In this document: in pieces, positions 17,793-27,048 of the stretch
Layout: every line of letters begins with the position of its first letter
Position numbering within the stretch: position 1 is the first letter of the stretch
Origin: Ponticoccus alexandrii
GTDB lineage: Bacteria; Pseudomonadota; Alphaproteobacteria; Rhodobacterales; Rhodobacteraceae
Direction: 5' to 3'
NCBI RefSeq assembly: GCF_016806125.1
Contig: NZ_CP047169.1
Location: 121,075 to 185,074, forward strand
DNA length: 64,000 nt
Made by a program: the position numbers and the translations under genes
Notes under the pieces: model-generated
The model's input: the letters and a program-made list of their open reading frames with translations, nothing else
The model's database searches: none
What the model was told of the DNA's origin: nothing

Positions 17793-19160
17793 TCAGTCCC
17801 AGTTGCCCTCCGGCGTTCCGTCGAAGCGCTTTTTCAGGCTGTCCCAGCAATCGATGTAATCGTCCTGCAGCGGCGCCTCGGATGCGGCGAAGCGGGTCAG
17901 GTGCTGCGGAAAGCGGGTCTCAAACATGAAGCTCATCGTATTGTCGAGCTTGCCCGGCTTCAGCTCGCCAAAGCTGGCCTTCTCGAAGGCTTCGTTGTCC
18001 GGCCCGTGCGGCAGCATCATGTTGTGCAGGCTCATACCACCCGGCACGAAGCCCTGCGGCTTGGCGTCATACTCGCCGTAGATATTGCCCATCATCTCGG
18101 ACATGACGTTCTTGTGGTACCACGGCGGGCGGAAGGTGTTTTCCGCCACCATCCAGCGTTCGCGGAACAGCACGAAGTCGATGTTGGCGGTGCCCTCGAC
18201 GCCCGAGGGCGCGGTCAGCACGGTGAAGATCGACGGATCGGGGTGATCAAAGAGGATCGCCCCCACCGGGCAATAGGTCCGCAGGTCGTATTTGACCGGC
18301 GCGTAGTTGCCGTGCCAAGCCACCACATCGAGCGGCGAGTGGCCGATCCAGGTCTCGTGGAACTGGCCCTGCCACTTGATCACCACCCGGCTTTTCGCGT
18401 CGCGATCCTCGAAGGCGGCGACCGGGGTCTTGAAGTCGCGCCGGTTGGCCATGCAATTGGCCCCGATCGGGCCGCGGCCCGGCAGGTCGAACTTCTGACC
18501 GTAGTTCTCGCACACGAAGCCGCGCGCCGGCCCGTCGAGCACCTCGACCCGGTAGACAAGTCCACGCGGCAGGATGGCAATTTCCTTCGGTTCGAGATCA
18601 ATTACCCCGAGTTCGGTGCAGAAGCGCAGCCGGCCCTCCTGCGGCACGACCAAAAGCTCGCTGTCGGCGGAAAAGAAATACTCGTCCTGCATAGAGGCGG
18701 TGACGAGGTAGATGTGGCTCGCCATGCCGACCTGCGTATAAACGTCGCCCGCCGTGGTCATCGTGCGCATGCCGGTAAGCCAGGTCAGGCTGGCCTCGGA
18801 ATGCGGCACCGGATCCCAGCGGTACTGGCCAAGGCTGATCACGTCCGGATCGACGTTGGGCGCCGACTGCCAGTAGGGCACGTCGATCTTCGAGAACCGG
18901 CCGACATGCTTCACCGCCGGGCGGATGCGGTAGCACCAGGTGCGCTCGTTCTGATGGCTCGGCGCGGTGAAGGCGGTTCCCGAGAGTTGCTCGCCGTAGA
19001 GCCCGTAGGCGCAGCGCTGCGGCGAGTTCATCCCATCCGGCAGTGCGCCCGGCAGCGCTTCGGTCTCGAAGTCATTGCCGAAGCCCGGCATGTAGCCCTC
19101 GTGAATCGTGCTGATTCCGACCGAGCGCGTCAGCCCCGATATCTTGCTCAGATCGTTCAC
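17793..19160 (-). CDS. hmgA: homogentisate 1,2-dioxygenase
   Basis: A 455-residue cupin dioxygenase. The iron ligands are visible: His and Glu in '[18 protein letters not shown]' and the last His in '[17 protein letters not shown]'. '[17 protein letters not shown]' is the usual N-terminal signature. A GTG start at 19160 is chosen because GGGAGG lies about ten bases upstream; an ATG further out (19220) would overlap the operator. It opens the ring of homogentisate to maleylacetoacetate and heads the ten-gene operon running to hpaR. Confidence 0.95.
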   Translation of the reverse strand: MNDLSKISGLTRSVGISTIHEGYMPGFGNDFETEALPGALPDGMNSPQRCAYGLYGEQLSGTAFTAPSHQNERTWCYRIRPAVKHVGRFSKIDVPYWQSAPNVDPDVISLGQYRWDPVPHSEASLTWLTGMRTMTTAGDVYTQVGMASHIYLVTASMQDEYFFSADSELLVVPQEGRLRFCTELGVIDLEPKEIAILPRGLVYRVEVLDGPARGFVCENYGQKFDLPGRGPIGANCMANRRDFKTPVAAFEDRDAKSRVVIKWQGQFHETWIGHSPLDVVAWHGNYAPVKYDLRTYCPVGAILFDHPDPSIFTVLTAPSGVEGTANIDFVLFRERWMVAENTFRPPWYHKNVMSEMMGNIYGEYDAKPQGFVPGGMSLHNMMLPHGPDNEAFEKASFGELKPGKLDNTMSFMFETRFPQHLTRFAASEAPLQDDYIDCWDSLKKRFDGTPEGNWD

Positions 19161-19194
19161 TTCCGAAGTCCTCCCTCGCTGTATTGATGATATG

Positions 19195-19220
19195 TTGTTA
19201 GTTGCTTTTGTAACTAACAA
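19195..19220. promoter_or_regulatory. inverted repeat operator between hmgA and the divergent marR
   Basis: TTGTTAGTT at 19195-19203 is mirrored by AACTAACAA at 19212-19220 with an 8-bp AT-rich spacer. It lies in the 74-bp gap between the two start codons, where a MarR dimer could control both directions. Confidence 0.6.
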
Positions 19221-19234
19221 GAGGAATTCTCGAA

Positions 19235-19693
19235 ATGGCCAGGAAATTGGCAGATGCCCGCGAAACTGGTGATGTCTTCGAGCTCTCCAGCTTCACGCCC
19301 TACCTGCTCAATCAGGCGGCGGAGGCGCAAAGCGACATATTTTCAAAGATTTACCGCAACCGCTTTGGGATGCTGCGGACCGAGTGGCGGGTGCTGTTCC
19401 ACCTGGGCCGCCACGGCGACATGAGCGCCAAGGAGATCTCGGAAAGCGCCTCGATCCACAAGACCAAGGTGTCCCGCGCGGTCCGTGCGCTTGAAGAGAA
19501 GCGATTCCTCTCGAGAGCCACCAGCCCGGAAGACCGGCGCAGCGAACGGCTCTCGCTGCGGCCGCCCGGAGAGGAGGCATTTCGGCACCTGTCACGGGCG
19601 GCGGAAGACTACGAGACCGCGCTTGAGGAGCGCCTCGGGAAACACGACGCCTGCAAGCTGCGGGAGTTGCTCAAGCGGCTGGACGGCGCCTGA
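19235..19693 (+). CDS. MarR-family regulator of the homogentisate operon
   Basis: A 152-residue winged-helix protein: '[73 protein letters not shown]' shows the HTH and the DRR wing of MarR proteins. It is divergent from hmgA with a 9-bp-arm inverted repeat between them. An AGAGGA site precedes the ATG. It most likely represses hmgA-fahA onwards and itself, released by an aromatic acid; the inducer is not known. Confidence 0.88.
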   Translation: MARKLADARETGDVFELSSFTPYLLNQAAEAQSDIFSKIYRNRFGMLRTEWRVLFHLGRHGDMSAKEISESASIHKTKVSRAVRALEEKRFLSRATSPEDRRSERLSLRPPGEEAFRHLSRAAEDYETALEERLGKHDACKLRELLKRLDGA

Positions 19694-20149
19694 CCAGCGC
19701 GTCGGCCGAACCGGCGATGTCGCGACCATCCAGGGGATTCATCTCGTGAATGCAGCATTCTCGCCGGGCTGCATGAGAAAACCCTCGAAAACAGCCTACA
19801 AAACCGCCACATGGCACAGCTACAATCAGGCTTTGAAGCAGCGAGGGTCGCTGACCGTCCCTCGCCCGACAGGGTATTTCCGCAGGAAATATCCCGAGAG
19901 GGTGGCTCGATCCCTCGATGCAGGGGGCGGTGCCGTCCGGGCGGCGCGACCGCCAACTCGCGCAGGCAAGCCGGGAACCTTTGGAACCTGATTGCGGGAC
20001 ATGTGCTGTTGGCCCTTGATTTCATGACGATTGCGTCAAGCCAGACGTGCCTCGGCACCGCCCAGATCGTCCGCGTTGCCTGACGTCAGCGGACGAAGGG
20101 GCAGTCACGCCTCAGGCCGGAGAAATGCAACAACGCCCCTTTCCTGCCA
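19694..20149. other. 456-bp gap without a convincing gene
   Basis: It lies between the ends of two converging operons. A near-palindrome, GGTATTTCC GCA GGAAATATCC, occurs at about 19875-19896, but without a T run on either side. No long open frame shows normal codon use, and no transposase motif was found. Confidence 0.5.
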
Positions 20150-21574
20150 TCAATCGCGTGTCAGGCGGTCCGGCATATCGGCGATGTAGGCGCGGCCCGC
20201 GCGACGCTCTGTCAATTCTGTCTTGGCCGCCGGCAGAAGCTCCGGATTCCGGATAAGCGCGAGGGCGGTGCGCGCCATGACCGAAGCGGCCCGCCCCATG
20301 GCGCGGATGGCGTGATCGCTGCATCCCTGCGCCACCGCCTGCCACGAGTGGCTGGGCGTGCCCACGGCCCATGTCGCCGTCGCGCACTCCACCACCGGCA
20401 CCTGCCAGCTTACATCGCCGACGTCGGTCGAGCCCGCGCCGACAGCCATCCGGCCATCGAAGTCGCGCACCCCCTCATGGAGCGGAATCGCGTCCCACCC
20501 CTCCCCTCCGAACAGATCCGCTTCCGCTTTGAACCGCCGATCCACGACTGAGAGATCGCCGAGGCTGGCGCGAATCTCCGCCGCGAATGCCTTTTCCTCC
20601 GGCGCAAAGCGAAGCGGTCCCAGATCGCGCATCTGCCGATGCATCGTCCGGCACAGCACCGCATTCGGAAGGACGTTCGCCGCGCCGCCCTGCCCCTCGA
20701 TCCGCAGTTCCGTTCCTGTCATGAGGGCCGCGCCGCGGGCTACGTCATCGACCCGGCGCACCAGGTCGGACAGGTCGTCGAGTTCGGGCGCCCGGATGAA
20801 ATACAGGACCTCCGCCTTGGCGGGAACGACACCCGGGGCGGCTCCGCCCGCATCCGTGATCGCGTAATGCAGCCGGGCCTCGAGCGGCATGTGCTCGCGC
20901 AGGTAGTTCGCGCCCACGTTCATCAGTTCGACGGCATCCAGCCCGCTGCGCCCGAGGTGCGGCGCCATCGCGGCATGGGCGGAACGCCCGGTGAACCGGT
21001 AGCTGCGATTGGCGATGGCCAGCGTGGATCGGGCGCGGACGCCGTTGAAAGATCCCGGATGCCAGCCGATCGCGCAATCGGCATCCGCGAAGGCGCCGGC
21101 GGCGACCATGCGCACCTTGCCCCAGCCGCCCTCTTCCGCGGGGCAGCCGTAGTACCGCAGCCGCGCCGCAAGACCGCTGCGGTCAAGCACGTGCGACAGG
21201 GCGACCGCCGCCAGCATCGAGGCCGCCCCCAAGAGGTTGTGCCCGCAGCCATGACCATTGCCACCCGGTTCCTCCGGCTCGGGACGGGCGATCCCTGCCC
21301 GCTGGCTGAGACCCGGCAGGGCGTCGAACTCTCCCAAAAACCCGATCACAGGGCCGCCGGTGCCATGCTCTCCGGTGAAGGCGGTCGGCAGACCGGCGAT
21401 GGCGGGCGTGACCGCGAAGCCTGCCTCTTCCAGCGCCGCCATCTGCGCGGCTGCGGAGCGATGTTCCGCGTAGCACAATTCGGGCGTGGCCCAGATCGCC
21501 CGGGCCAGTTCTGCAAAGCGCGGCAGCAAACGGCCGATTTCAGCGTCGAGGCTTTGGGTCGGGTCGCCCTGCAT
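20150..21574 (-). CDS. M20-family amidohydrolase, AbgB-like (operon 1)
   Basis: A 474-residue M20 peptidase-fold enzyme. 'GNGHGCGHNLLGAASMLAA' supplies the metal-binding HGCGH, and 'STDVGDVSWQVP' and 'AEEGGWGKV' match the AbgB (p-aminobenzoyl-glutamate hydrolase B) group, including its length. These enzymes split an amide bond between an acyl or aryl acid and an amino acid. It is the last gene of the GntR-headed operon, 1 bp after the CocE/NonD hydrolase. A clear paralogue sits at 40949-42403 in the second importer operon. The substrate is presumably what the operon's ABC system imports. Confidence 0.88.
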   Translation of the reverse strand: MQGDPTQSLDAEIGRLLPRFAELARAIWATPELCYAEHRSAAAQMAALEEAGFAVTPAIAGLPTAFTGEHGTGGPVIGFLGEFDALPGLSQRAGIARPEPEEPGGNGHGCGHNLLGAASMLAAVALSHVLDRSGLAARLRYYGCPAEEGGWGKVRMVAAGAFADADCAIGWHPGSFNGVRARSTLAIANRSYRFTGRSAHAAMAPHLGRSGLDAVELMNVGANYLREHMPLEARLHYAITDAGGAAPGVVPAKAEVLYFIRAPELDDLSDLVRRVDDVARGAALMTGTELRIEGQGGAANVLPNAVLCRTMHRQMRDLGPLRFAPEEKAFAAEIRASLGDLSVVDRRFKAEADLFGGEGWDAIPLHEGVRDFDGRMAVGAGSTDVGDVSWQVPVVECATATWAVGTPSHSWQAVAQGCSDHAIRAMGRAASVMARTALALIRNPELLPAAKTELTERRAGRAYIADMPDRLTRD

Positions 21575-21575
21575 C

Positions 21576-23483
21576 TCAGGCTTTGACCGGCAGGATCAGC
21601 CGCGAGGGGTGATCCGGGTCGTGATGGATCGCATTGACGGCAACCTGTGTCCGGGTGTGGCGTCCGATGGGCTCGCCGGTGTTGGGGTTGGGATCGAAGC
21701 GCGGGAAAGACGAGGCAGAGATAAGCACCCGTAGCCTGTGACCCGGCAAGAAGGCGTTCGAGACCGGGTAGAGCGGAAAGCGGACGCGCACGACCTCGCC
21801 CGGCGTCATCATGGCGGGACGGTCGAAGCCCTCGCGGTACCGCACACGGAACAGGCTGTCGCAAAGGTTCAGGCGATAGCCGTCGGGCCAGTCTTCGGAC
21901 TGCGGATAGATGTCCTGCAGCATCACGTAGACATCCGTGTCGGGCGCGTCCGACGAGAGGTAGATCTCCACCTCCGGGGTCCCCGTGACCTCTGTCTCTG
22001 CCTCGAACGGCGCCGTGACGAAGACAAGCGTGTCGGGCCGGTCGGCCAGATCGCCGTAGGGCGGCTCGGCGAACATGCCTTCGTGGGTCACCTGGTCAGA
22101 GGCGCCCTGAAGGACGAGGCTCTGCCGCAGGGAGATGGGGTCGCCGGTGCGCATCATCCGCGGGAAAGGTGGCAGGTTCTGCGTCATCGACGAGACATTG
22201 CCCGAGATGGTGGGCATGGGATGGGCGGGATCGTAGGTCAGCGTGCTGGGGCCAGAGGCCGGGGGCGCGACCGGTGCGAGACCGGCGTCCGGCTGCAGGA
22301 ACCAGTCCTGCGCCCGCACCCCCGCCGGTGGCCACTGGCTGTCCGCCACCCAGCGCCCGCCGTGCAGCAACTGGCCCGCCGCATTGCGCACCGCGCCGCC
22401 CTCACCGCCACCCATGCGGAAATATCGCACTTTCGGCTGGTCCACCCATGCGGTCTCGTCCCCTTTCAGGAACCGGTCGAAGAACCGCAGCATCATGATC
22501 TCGCGGTCCGGGGCGAGGTTGCCCTTGATCGGCGCGCCCGATCCCATGTCGACCTGCCCGGTCAGGCGCCGGTCAAAGTTGGGACCGCCGTGCACGCCCG
22601 CCCCCATCAGCAGGTACTGGTGGTCGAGCCTCTGATCCATCGCGAGGAAGTTCTCCACCGAGGCCCGGGCGTAGCTGTCATACCACGACCCGGCATAGAC
22701 CGTGGGCACATCGGCAGACCGGTCCCGGTAGGGTTCGAAATTGCGGCTGGGGTTCTGCCAGAACGGACCGTCATCGGCGTTGCGATAGAGGTCCAGCGCC
22801 CAAGTCTCCCATGCCGGAAGCGGGCTGAGCGGCGAGTTGCCCTCGCTCCACGGCAGGCGGCAGAGCCAGTCGTACATGTGCTCGGCGTTGTGGATCATCG
22901 CCGACTGGACCTTCGGGTCCGCATGGGCTTCCTGCGCGTGGATCCCGTTGGTGACGGCCCAGCCGAACCAGCGCATCTCGAAGGCACCGTTGTGGCGGAT
23001 GGCCGAGGTCAGCCCGTTCGAGCCGCCCTGATTGACCCACATCGCCCTCAGATGCGGCGGGCGCAGCAGGGCCGTGGCGTTCTGGTTCCATGCCCGGAGC
23101 GAGGACCCCTGCGTCCCGATCATGCCGTTGCAATAGGGCCGTTCCGCCAGCCACTCGATCACGTCGTAGCCGTCCTCGCCATCCTGATCGAGCAGGACGA
23201 AATCGCCCTCGGACTCGTAGCGGCCACGGGCATCCTGCACCACGTAAAGATACCCGCGCTTGGCGAAGAACTCGCCGTTGCGCGCCTGTCCCGATGGGCC
23301 CTTGCCGGACCGCGTGTCATAGGGGGACCGCGTGACCACCGCCGGGAAAGGACCGGGCAGCGGCTCGCCGTCGCGGGCCGGGCGATAGATGTCCACCGAG
23401 AGCCGCACGCCGTCGCGCGCGGTCAGCTTCACCGATCGCGAGATCACGACATCGTAAAGGGGTTCGGAAACGGGTTCGGCCAT
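21576..23483 (-). CDS. CocE/NonD-family hydrolase
   Basis: A 635-residue X-Pro dipeptidyl-peptidase-type hydrolase: 'SVKLTARDGVRLSVDIYRPA' start, nucleophile region 'GMIGTQGSSLRAWNQ', cap/jelly-roll C-terminal domain ending 'VAVNAIHHDPDHPSRLILPVKA'. Family members cleave esters or amides such as cocaine or acyl amino acids. The ATG at 23483 has AAGGAC upstream; an ATG at 23498 overlapping the ligase stop (ATGA) is the alternative. No signal peptide, so it is probably cytosolic and acts on imported substrate. Confidence 0.88.
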   Translation of the reverse strand: MAEPVSEPLYDVVISRSVKLTARDGVRLSVDIYRPARDGEPLPGPFPAVVTRSPYDTRSGKGPSGQARNGEFFAKRGYLYVVQDARGRYESEGDFVLLDQDGEDGYDVIEWLAERPYCNGMIGTQGSSLRAWNQNATALLRPPHLRAMWVNQGGSNGLTSAIRHNGAFEMRWFGWAVTNGIHAQEAHADPKVQSAMIHNAEHMYDWLCRLPWSEGNSPLSPLPAWETWALDLYRNADDGPFWQNPSRNFEPYRDRSADVPTVYAGSWYDSYARASVENFLAMDQRLDHQYLLMGAGVHGGPNFDRRLTGQVDMGSGAPIKGNLAPDREIMMLRFFDRFLKGDETAWVDQPKVRYFRMGGGEGGAVRNAAGQLLHGGRWVADSQWPPAGVRAQDWFLQPDAGLAPVAPPASGPSTLTYDPAHPMPTISGNVSSMTQNLPPFPRMMRTGDPISLRQSLVLQGASDQVTHEGMFAEPPYGDLADRPDTLVFVTAPFEAETEVTGTPEVEIYLSSDAPDTDVYVMLQDIYPQSEDWPDGYRLNLCDSLFRVRYREGFDRPAMMTPGEVVRVRFPLYPVSNAFLPGHRLRVLISASSFPRFDPNPNTGEPIGRHTRTQVAVNAIHHDPDHPSRLILPVKA

Positions 23484-23494
23484 GGGGCTGTCCT

Positions 23495-25162
23495 TCATGC
23501 TGTCGTCGCGGCGTCGCGGGCCGCGCGGAATTCCTGCTCGCGCAGCAGCCGGCGCTGGATCTTGCCGACCGGGTTCTTGGGCAGATCCTCGACGAACGCG
23601 ATGCGCCGGGGGTACTTGTAGGGGGCCGTCGCGGCCTTGACGTAGGTCTGCAACTCGCGGACCAGATCGTCGCCAGCATGGGTCGGATCGTGCAGGACGA
23701 CGAAGGCCTTCACCACTTCGCCCCTCTCGCTGTCGGGGCTGGGAACGACGGCGGCCTCGCGGACCTTGGGGTGCGCGATCAGCGCGTTCTCGACCTCCTG
23801 CGGTCCGACCCTGTACCCGGAAGAATTGATCACGTCGTCGGACCGGCCCTTGTAGTACAAATACCCGTCGGCATCGGCGCAGGCGGTATCGCCGGTGACG
23901 AAGAACTCTGCCCCGCCACAGGTCAGCCGGGCCGCTGTGGTGCGCTCCGGGTCCCTCCAGTAGCCCAGCATCAGATGCGGGCTGGGAAGGCACAGGGCGA
24001 TCTGGCCGATCTCGCCGGTCGGGACCTCGGTGCCGTCCGGCGCCAGAAGCGCAATCTCCACACCCGGCAACGGACGGCCCATGGAGCCGCCGCGCACCGC
24101 AGTGTCGCGATAGTTGGCGACCAGCATGAGGGTTTCCGTCAGTCCGTAGGCCTCGAGAACCGGGCGCCCGGTCATCCGCTCCCAGGCGGCCTGAACCGGC
24201 GGATTCAGGCTTTCGCCCGCCGAGACCGTCAGGCGCAGGGACGGCAGATCGGATCTGTCGAAATCGAGCGCGACGAGGCGGCGCAGCTCCGTCGCGGCAG
24301 CGCAGTAGACGGTGACACCATGCCTGCGGATCAACTCGAGCCGGTAGGCGGGATCGAACGGGCCGTTGTAGAACAACACGGCGGAGCCGCGGCTCCATGG
24401 TCCGAAGAGGATCGAGGTTCCGGCCTTGGACCACCCCGTGTCTGCGGTGCAGAACATGACATCGTTTGAGCCGAGATCCAGCCAGTGCTCGGCAGATCCC
24501 TTCCACGCATGCAGGGCGCGGGCGGAATGCGTCACGCCCTTGGGCAGTCCGGTGGAGCCGGAGGTGTAGAAGATCAGCGCCGGATCTTCGGCGGCGACCG
24601 TCGCCGCCTCAAAGCCGCCCGCGTCCTCTTGCAGAAGCGTCTCGAACGGCTCCCAGCCCTCGGGCGGGGCGACGGCTGCAAGACCGCTGCCCGGCGGCAC
24701 CTGCGCGTCGACGGCTATGCAGAGGGTCCCCGCGTCGGCCCCGGCGAATTTGTCGGTCTCTTCGAGGGTGGTGATCACGGCAATCGCGCCGGAGTTCTCC
24801 AGCCGGTAGGCGATATCCTTGTGCGTCAGCATGGTCACGCAGGGGATCGCCACGGCCCCCAGTTTCAGCGTCGCGACCATGGCAATCTGCCATGCGGGAA
24901 TGCGGGGAAGCATGACCATGACCCTGTCCCCCTGCCCGACGCCCCGCCTTTGCAAGGCCGCGGCCAGCCTGTCGGTCATCGCCGAGATCTCGGCAAAACT
25001 GTAGCTGTGCACCCCGCCCTGCGCGTCACAGCCGATCAGGGCCGGGGCAGCCGCGTTCCGCACGGCATCCGCAGCCCATGCGTCGACCACGTCCGTTCCG
25101 AAATTGAAGGTGGCCGGTGTGTCCAGCCGGTAGCCCTCACGAAGGCTGCGATATCGGTCCAT
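23495..25162 (-). CDS. AMP-dependent acyl-CoA ligase
   Basis: A 555-residue ANL-superfamily enzyme with the ATP/AMP motif 'FYTSGSTGLPKGVTHS', 'YGLTETLM', 'FVTGDTACADADGYLYYKGRSDDVINSSGYRVGPQEVE' and the catalytic Lys motif 'PKNPVGKIQRR'. It adenylates a carboxylic acid and transfers it to CoA. The ATG at 25162 follows GGAG. With two hydrolases and an amidohydrolase in the same operon it probably activates the acid set free from the imported compound; chain type cannot be read from sequence. Confidence 0.9.
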   Translation of the reverse strand: MDRYRSLREGYRLDTPATFNFGTDVVDAWAADAVRNAAAPALIGCDAQGGVHSYSFAEISAMTDRLAAALQRRGVGQGDRVMVMLPRIPAWQIAMVATLKLGAVAIPCVTMLTHKDIAYRLENSGAIAVITTLEETDKFAGADAGTLCIAVDAQVPPGSGLAAVAPPEGWEPFETLLQEDAGGFEAATVAAEDPALIFYTSGSTGLPKGVTHSARALHAWKGSAEHWLDLGSNDVMFCTADTGWSKAGTSILFGPWSRGSAVLFYNGPFDPAYRLELIRRHGVTVYCAAATELRRLVALDFDRSDLPSLRLTVSAGESLNPPVQAAWERMTGRPVLEAYGLTETLMLVANYRDTAVRGGSMGRPLPGVEIALLAPDGTEVPTGEIGQIALCLPSPHLMLGYWRDPERTTAARLTCGGAEFFVTGDTACADADGYLYYKGRSDDVINSSGYRVGPQEVENALIAHPKVREAAVVPSPDSERGEVVKAFVVLHDPTHAGDDLVRELQTYVKAATAPYKYPRRIAFVEDLPKNPVGKIQRRLLREQEFRAARDAATTA

Positions 25163-25176
25163 CTGTCGCGCTCCGG

Positions 25177-26034
25177 TCAGGCAGGCTCGGAAAGGCTGGC
25201 GAGGAAGCCGCGCGCCCGTTCCGCCAGCACCTCTGGCTGATCGCCCCATATCGTGTGGTTGCTGTTCTTGATCGTCTCAAGCCGCGCGTCGGCGAAGGCT
25301 GCGCAGAGGCCGTCCGCCTGCGCGGCGCTCAACACATTCGAGCGGTCGGCGTTCAGGATCAGCACGGGGGCCTTGATCGCCGCGATATCGGCTGACTGGT
25401 CCGTGGAGAGGTTGAGGAACACCTTGGTGATCGCGGCGAGGTCGTAGGCCCAGCTCCACCGGCCGTCCGGCTCCTTGCGGAAGTCGCCCTCCATCGCCAT
25501 CCGGTGCATCGCCGCGCTCAGCCCCGCCCGTTGCGGAAGCCCGGTGGCATAGGCCTCGGCAGCCTCCCGCGTGGGGTATGTGCGCAGGCGACTGTGATGA
25601 GAGCGCAGGTATTTCACGATCTCCGTATCCGAGACGAAGAAGCTGGGATCCGAGAGGATCAGCCCCGCGATCCTGTCGGGATGGGCGGCGGCGAAGGACA
25701 CCGCCACCTGATTGCCAACGGAACTGCCGACCAGCGTGATGCCGGTCAGATCCAGCCTCTCGGCCAGCCGGGCGATGTCGCCGGCCATCTCCGCGATGGT
25801 GTAATCCGTTGCAGGCCGGTCCGAGGCCCCGTGCCCGCGCATGTCCACAGCGATGACCCGGGCGACATCGCGCAGGCTGGCGCCAAGATGACCCCAGGCA
25901 TGGGCGGTCATCGACGTGCCGTGCAGGCACAGCAGGACGGGACCCGTCCCGCCATTGTCGAGATAGCGGATGTTCACACCGTCCAGATCCACGATCTGCG
26001 AGGTCCAATTCGGGGCGATAGGCGAAGAGGTCAT
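25177..26034 (-). CDS. alpha/beta hydrolase with Ser nucleophile (operon 1)
   Basis: A 285-residue alpha/beta-hydrolase. Oxyanion region 'LLCLHGTSMTAHAWG', nucleophile elbow GSSVGNQ (Ser), acid region 'LILNADRSNVL' and a late His in 'IKNSNHTIWGD'. It is closest in style to meta-cleavage-product hydrolases and small esterases. The ATG at 26034 is chosen; a TTG at 26052 is possible. It lies 14 bp before the CoA ligase and 21 bp after the ABC ATPase gene. Confidence 0.85.
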   Translation of the reverse strand: MTSSPIAPNWTSQIVDLDGVNIRYLDNGGTGPVLLCLHGTSMTAHAWGHLGASLRDVARVIAVDMRGHGASDRPATDYTIAEMAGDIARLAERLDLTGITLVGSSVGNQVAVSFAAAHPDRIAGLILSDPSFFVSDTEIVKYLRSHHSRLRTYPTREAAEAYATGLPQRAGLSAAMHRMAMEGDFRKEPDGRWSWAYDLAAITKVFLNLSTDQSADIAAIKAPVLILNADRSNVLSAAQADGLCAAFADARLETIKNSNHTIWGDQPEVLAERARGFLASLSEPA

Positions 26035-26055
26035 GAGCGGTCTTTCGTACAAAGT

Positions 26056-27048
26056 TCAGGAATTGCCATGTGCAAGACAGGCGGCGATCTGGCGCCCGCC
26101 GCTGGTCGTCATGCGAAAGTCGAGACTCGCGCAGCCGGGCTGGACGACGGGACAGCGACCGCGGAAGCGGCAGCCCGAGGGCGGATTGCGCAGGCTCGGC
26201 ACATCGCCCGTCAACAAGGGGATGGTCTCGATCCGGGCCTCGGCATCGACCTTGAGCGAGGAGGCCAGCAGGGCGCGCGTATAGGGGTGTTGCGGCGCGG
26301 TCAGGACATCGCTCGCGCGGCCCATTTCCATGATCCGTCCCAGATACATCACCGCCACGCGGTCCGCGAATTGCCCCACCACGGTGAGGTCGTGGCTGAC
26401 GAAGAGGTAGGTCAGCCCATATTCGACCTGCAGGTCCTTGAGCAGGTTCAGGATCTGTGCCTGCACCGAGACATCCAGCGCCGAGGTCGCCTCGTCCAGC
26501 ACGATCAATTCGGGCCGCATGGCCAGCGCGCGGGCGATGGCGACACGCTGCTGCTGGCCGCCGGACAGCTCGTGCGGGAACTTGTGGACGGCACTGGCCG
26601 GCAACTCGACCTGCGACAGCAGGGTGCGCACCATCGCGTCGCGTTCGGGCCCGCGCGCCAGTCTGTGGACGTCGATCCCTTCGGCGACGAGGCTTCCCAC
26701 CGTCCAGCGCGGATCGAGCGATCCCAGCGGATCCTGAAAGACGACCTGCGCCTGCCGCGCCCTCTCGCGAAAGCTGCGGGTCTCCTTGGCGGAGGTGATG
26801 CTGCCCGCGGCCAGATCCTCGATCCGCAGGATGGCGCGCCCGAGGGTGGACTTGCCGCAGCCGGATTCCCCGACCAGGGCAAAGGTCTCGCCGCGTTTCA
26901 GGTCGAAGCTGACACCGTCCACGGCGCCGACATGACCGACGACACGCTGGAAGAAGCCGCGCCTTATCGGATAGCGGACCGACACATCCTTGACCGTCAG
27001 AAGGGTATCCGCCGGCACTGCGCCCGCTGGCATGGGGTCAGATCGCAT
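26056..27048 (-). CDS. peptide-type ABC importer ATPase, OppF/DppF-like (operon 1)
   Basis: A 330-residue ATPase: Walker A 'GESGCGKSTLG', signature 'LSGGQQQRVAIARAL', Walker B 'LIVLDEATSALD', and the C-terminal oligopeptide-transporter tail with Cys residues ('CRFRGRCPVVQPGC'). The ATG at 27048 has GAGGAG upstream and overlaps the OppD-like gene by 11 bp. It energises import together with the next gene. Confidence 0.92.
   Translation of the reverse strand: MRSDPMPAGAVPADTLLTVKDVSVRYPIRRGFFQRVVGHVGAVDGVSFDLKRGETFALVGESGCGKSTLGRAILRIEDLAAGSITSAKETRSFRERARQAQVVFQDPLGSLDPRWTVGSLVAEGIDVHRLARGPERDAMVRTLLSQVELPASAVHKFPHELSGGQQQRVAIARALAMRPELIVLDEATSALDVSVQAQILNLLKDLQVEYGLTYLFVSHDLTVVGQFADRVAVMYLGRIMEMGRASDVLTAPQHPYTRALLASSLKVDAEARIETIPLLTGDVPSLRNPPSGCRFRGRCPVVQPGCASLDFRMTTSGGRQIAACLAHGNS

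Noticed and set aside
19870..19900. Near-palindrome in the 19.7-20.1 kb gap considered as a terminator
   Set aside because: It has a mismatch in the stem and no T run in either direction.
21738..23621. A 627-residue plus-strand frame opposite the CocE/NonD gene
   Set aside because: GC-rich antisense frame; the minus-strand gene has full domain structure and operon coupling.
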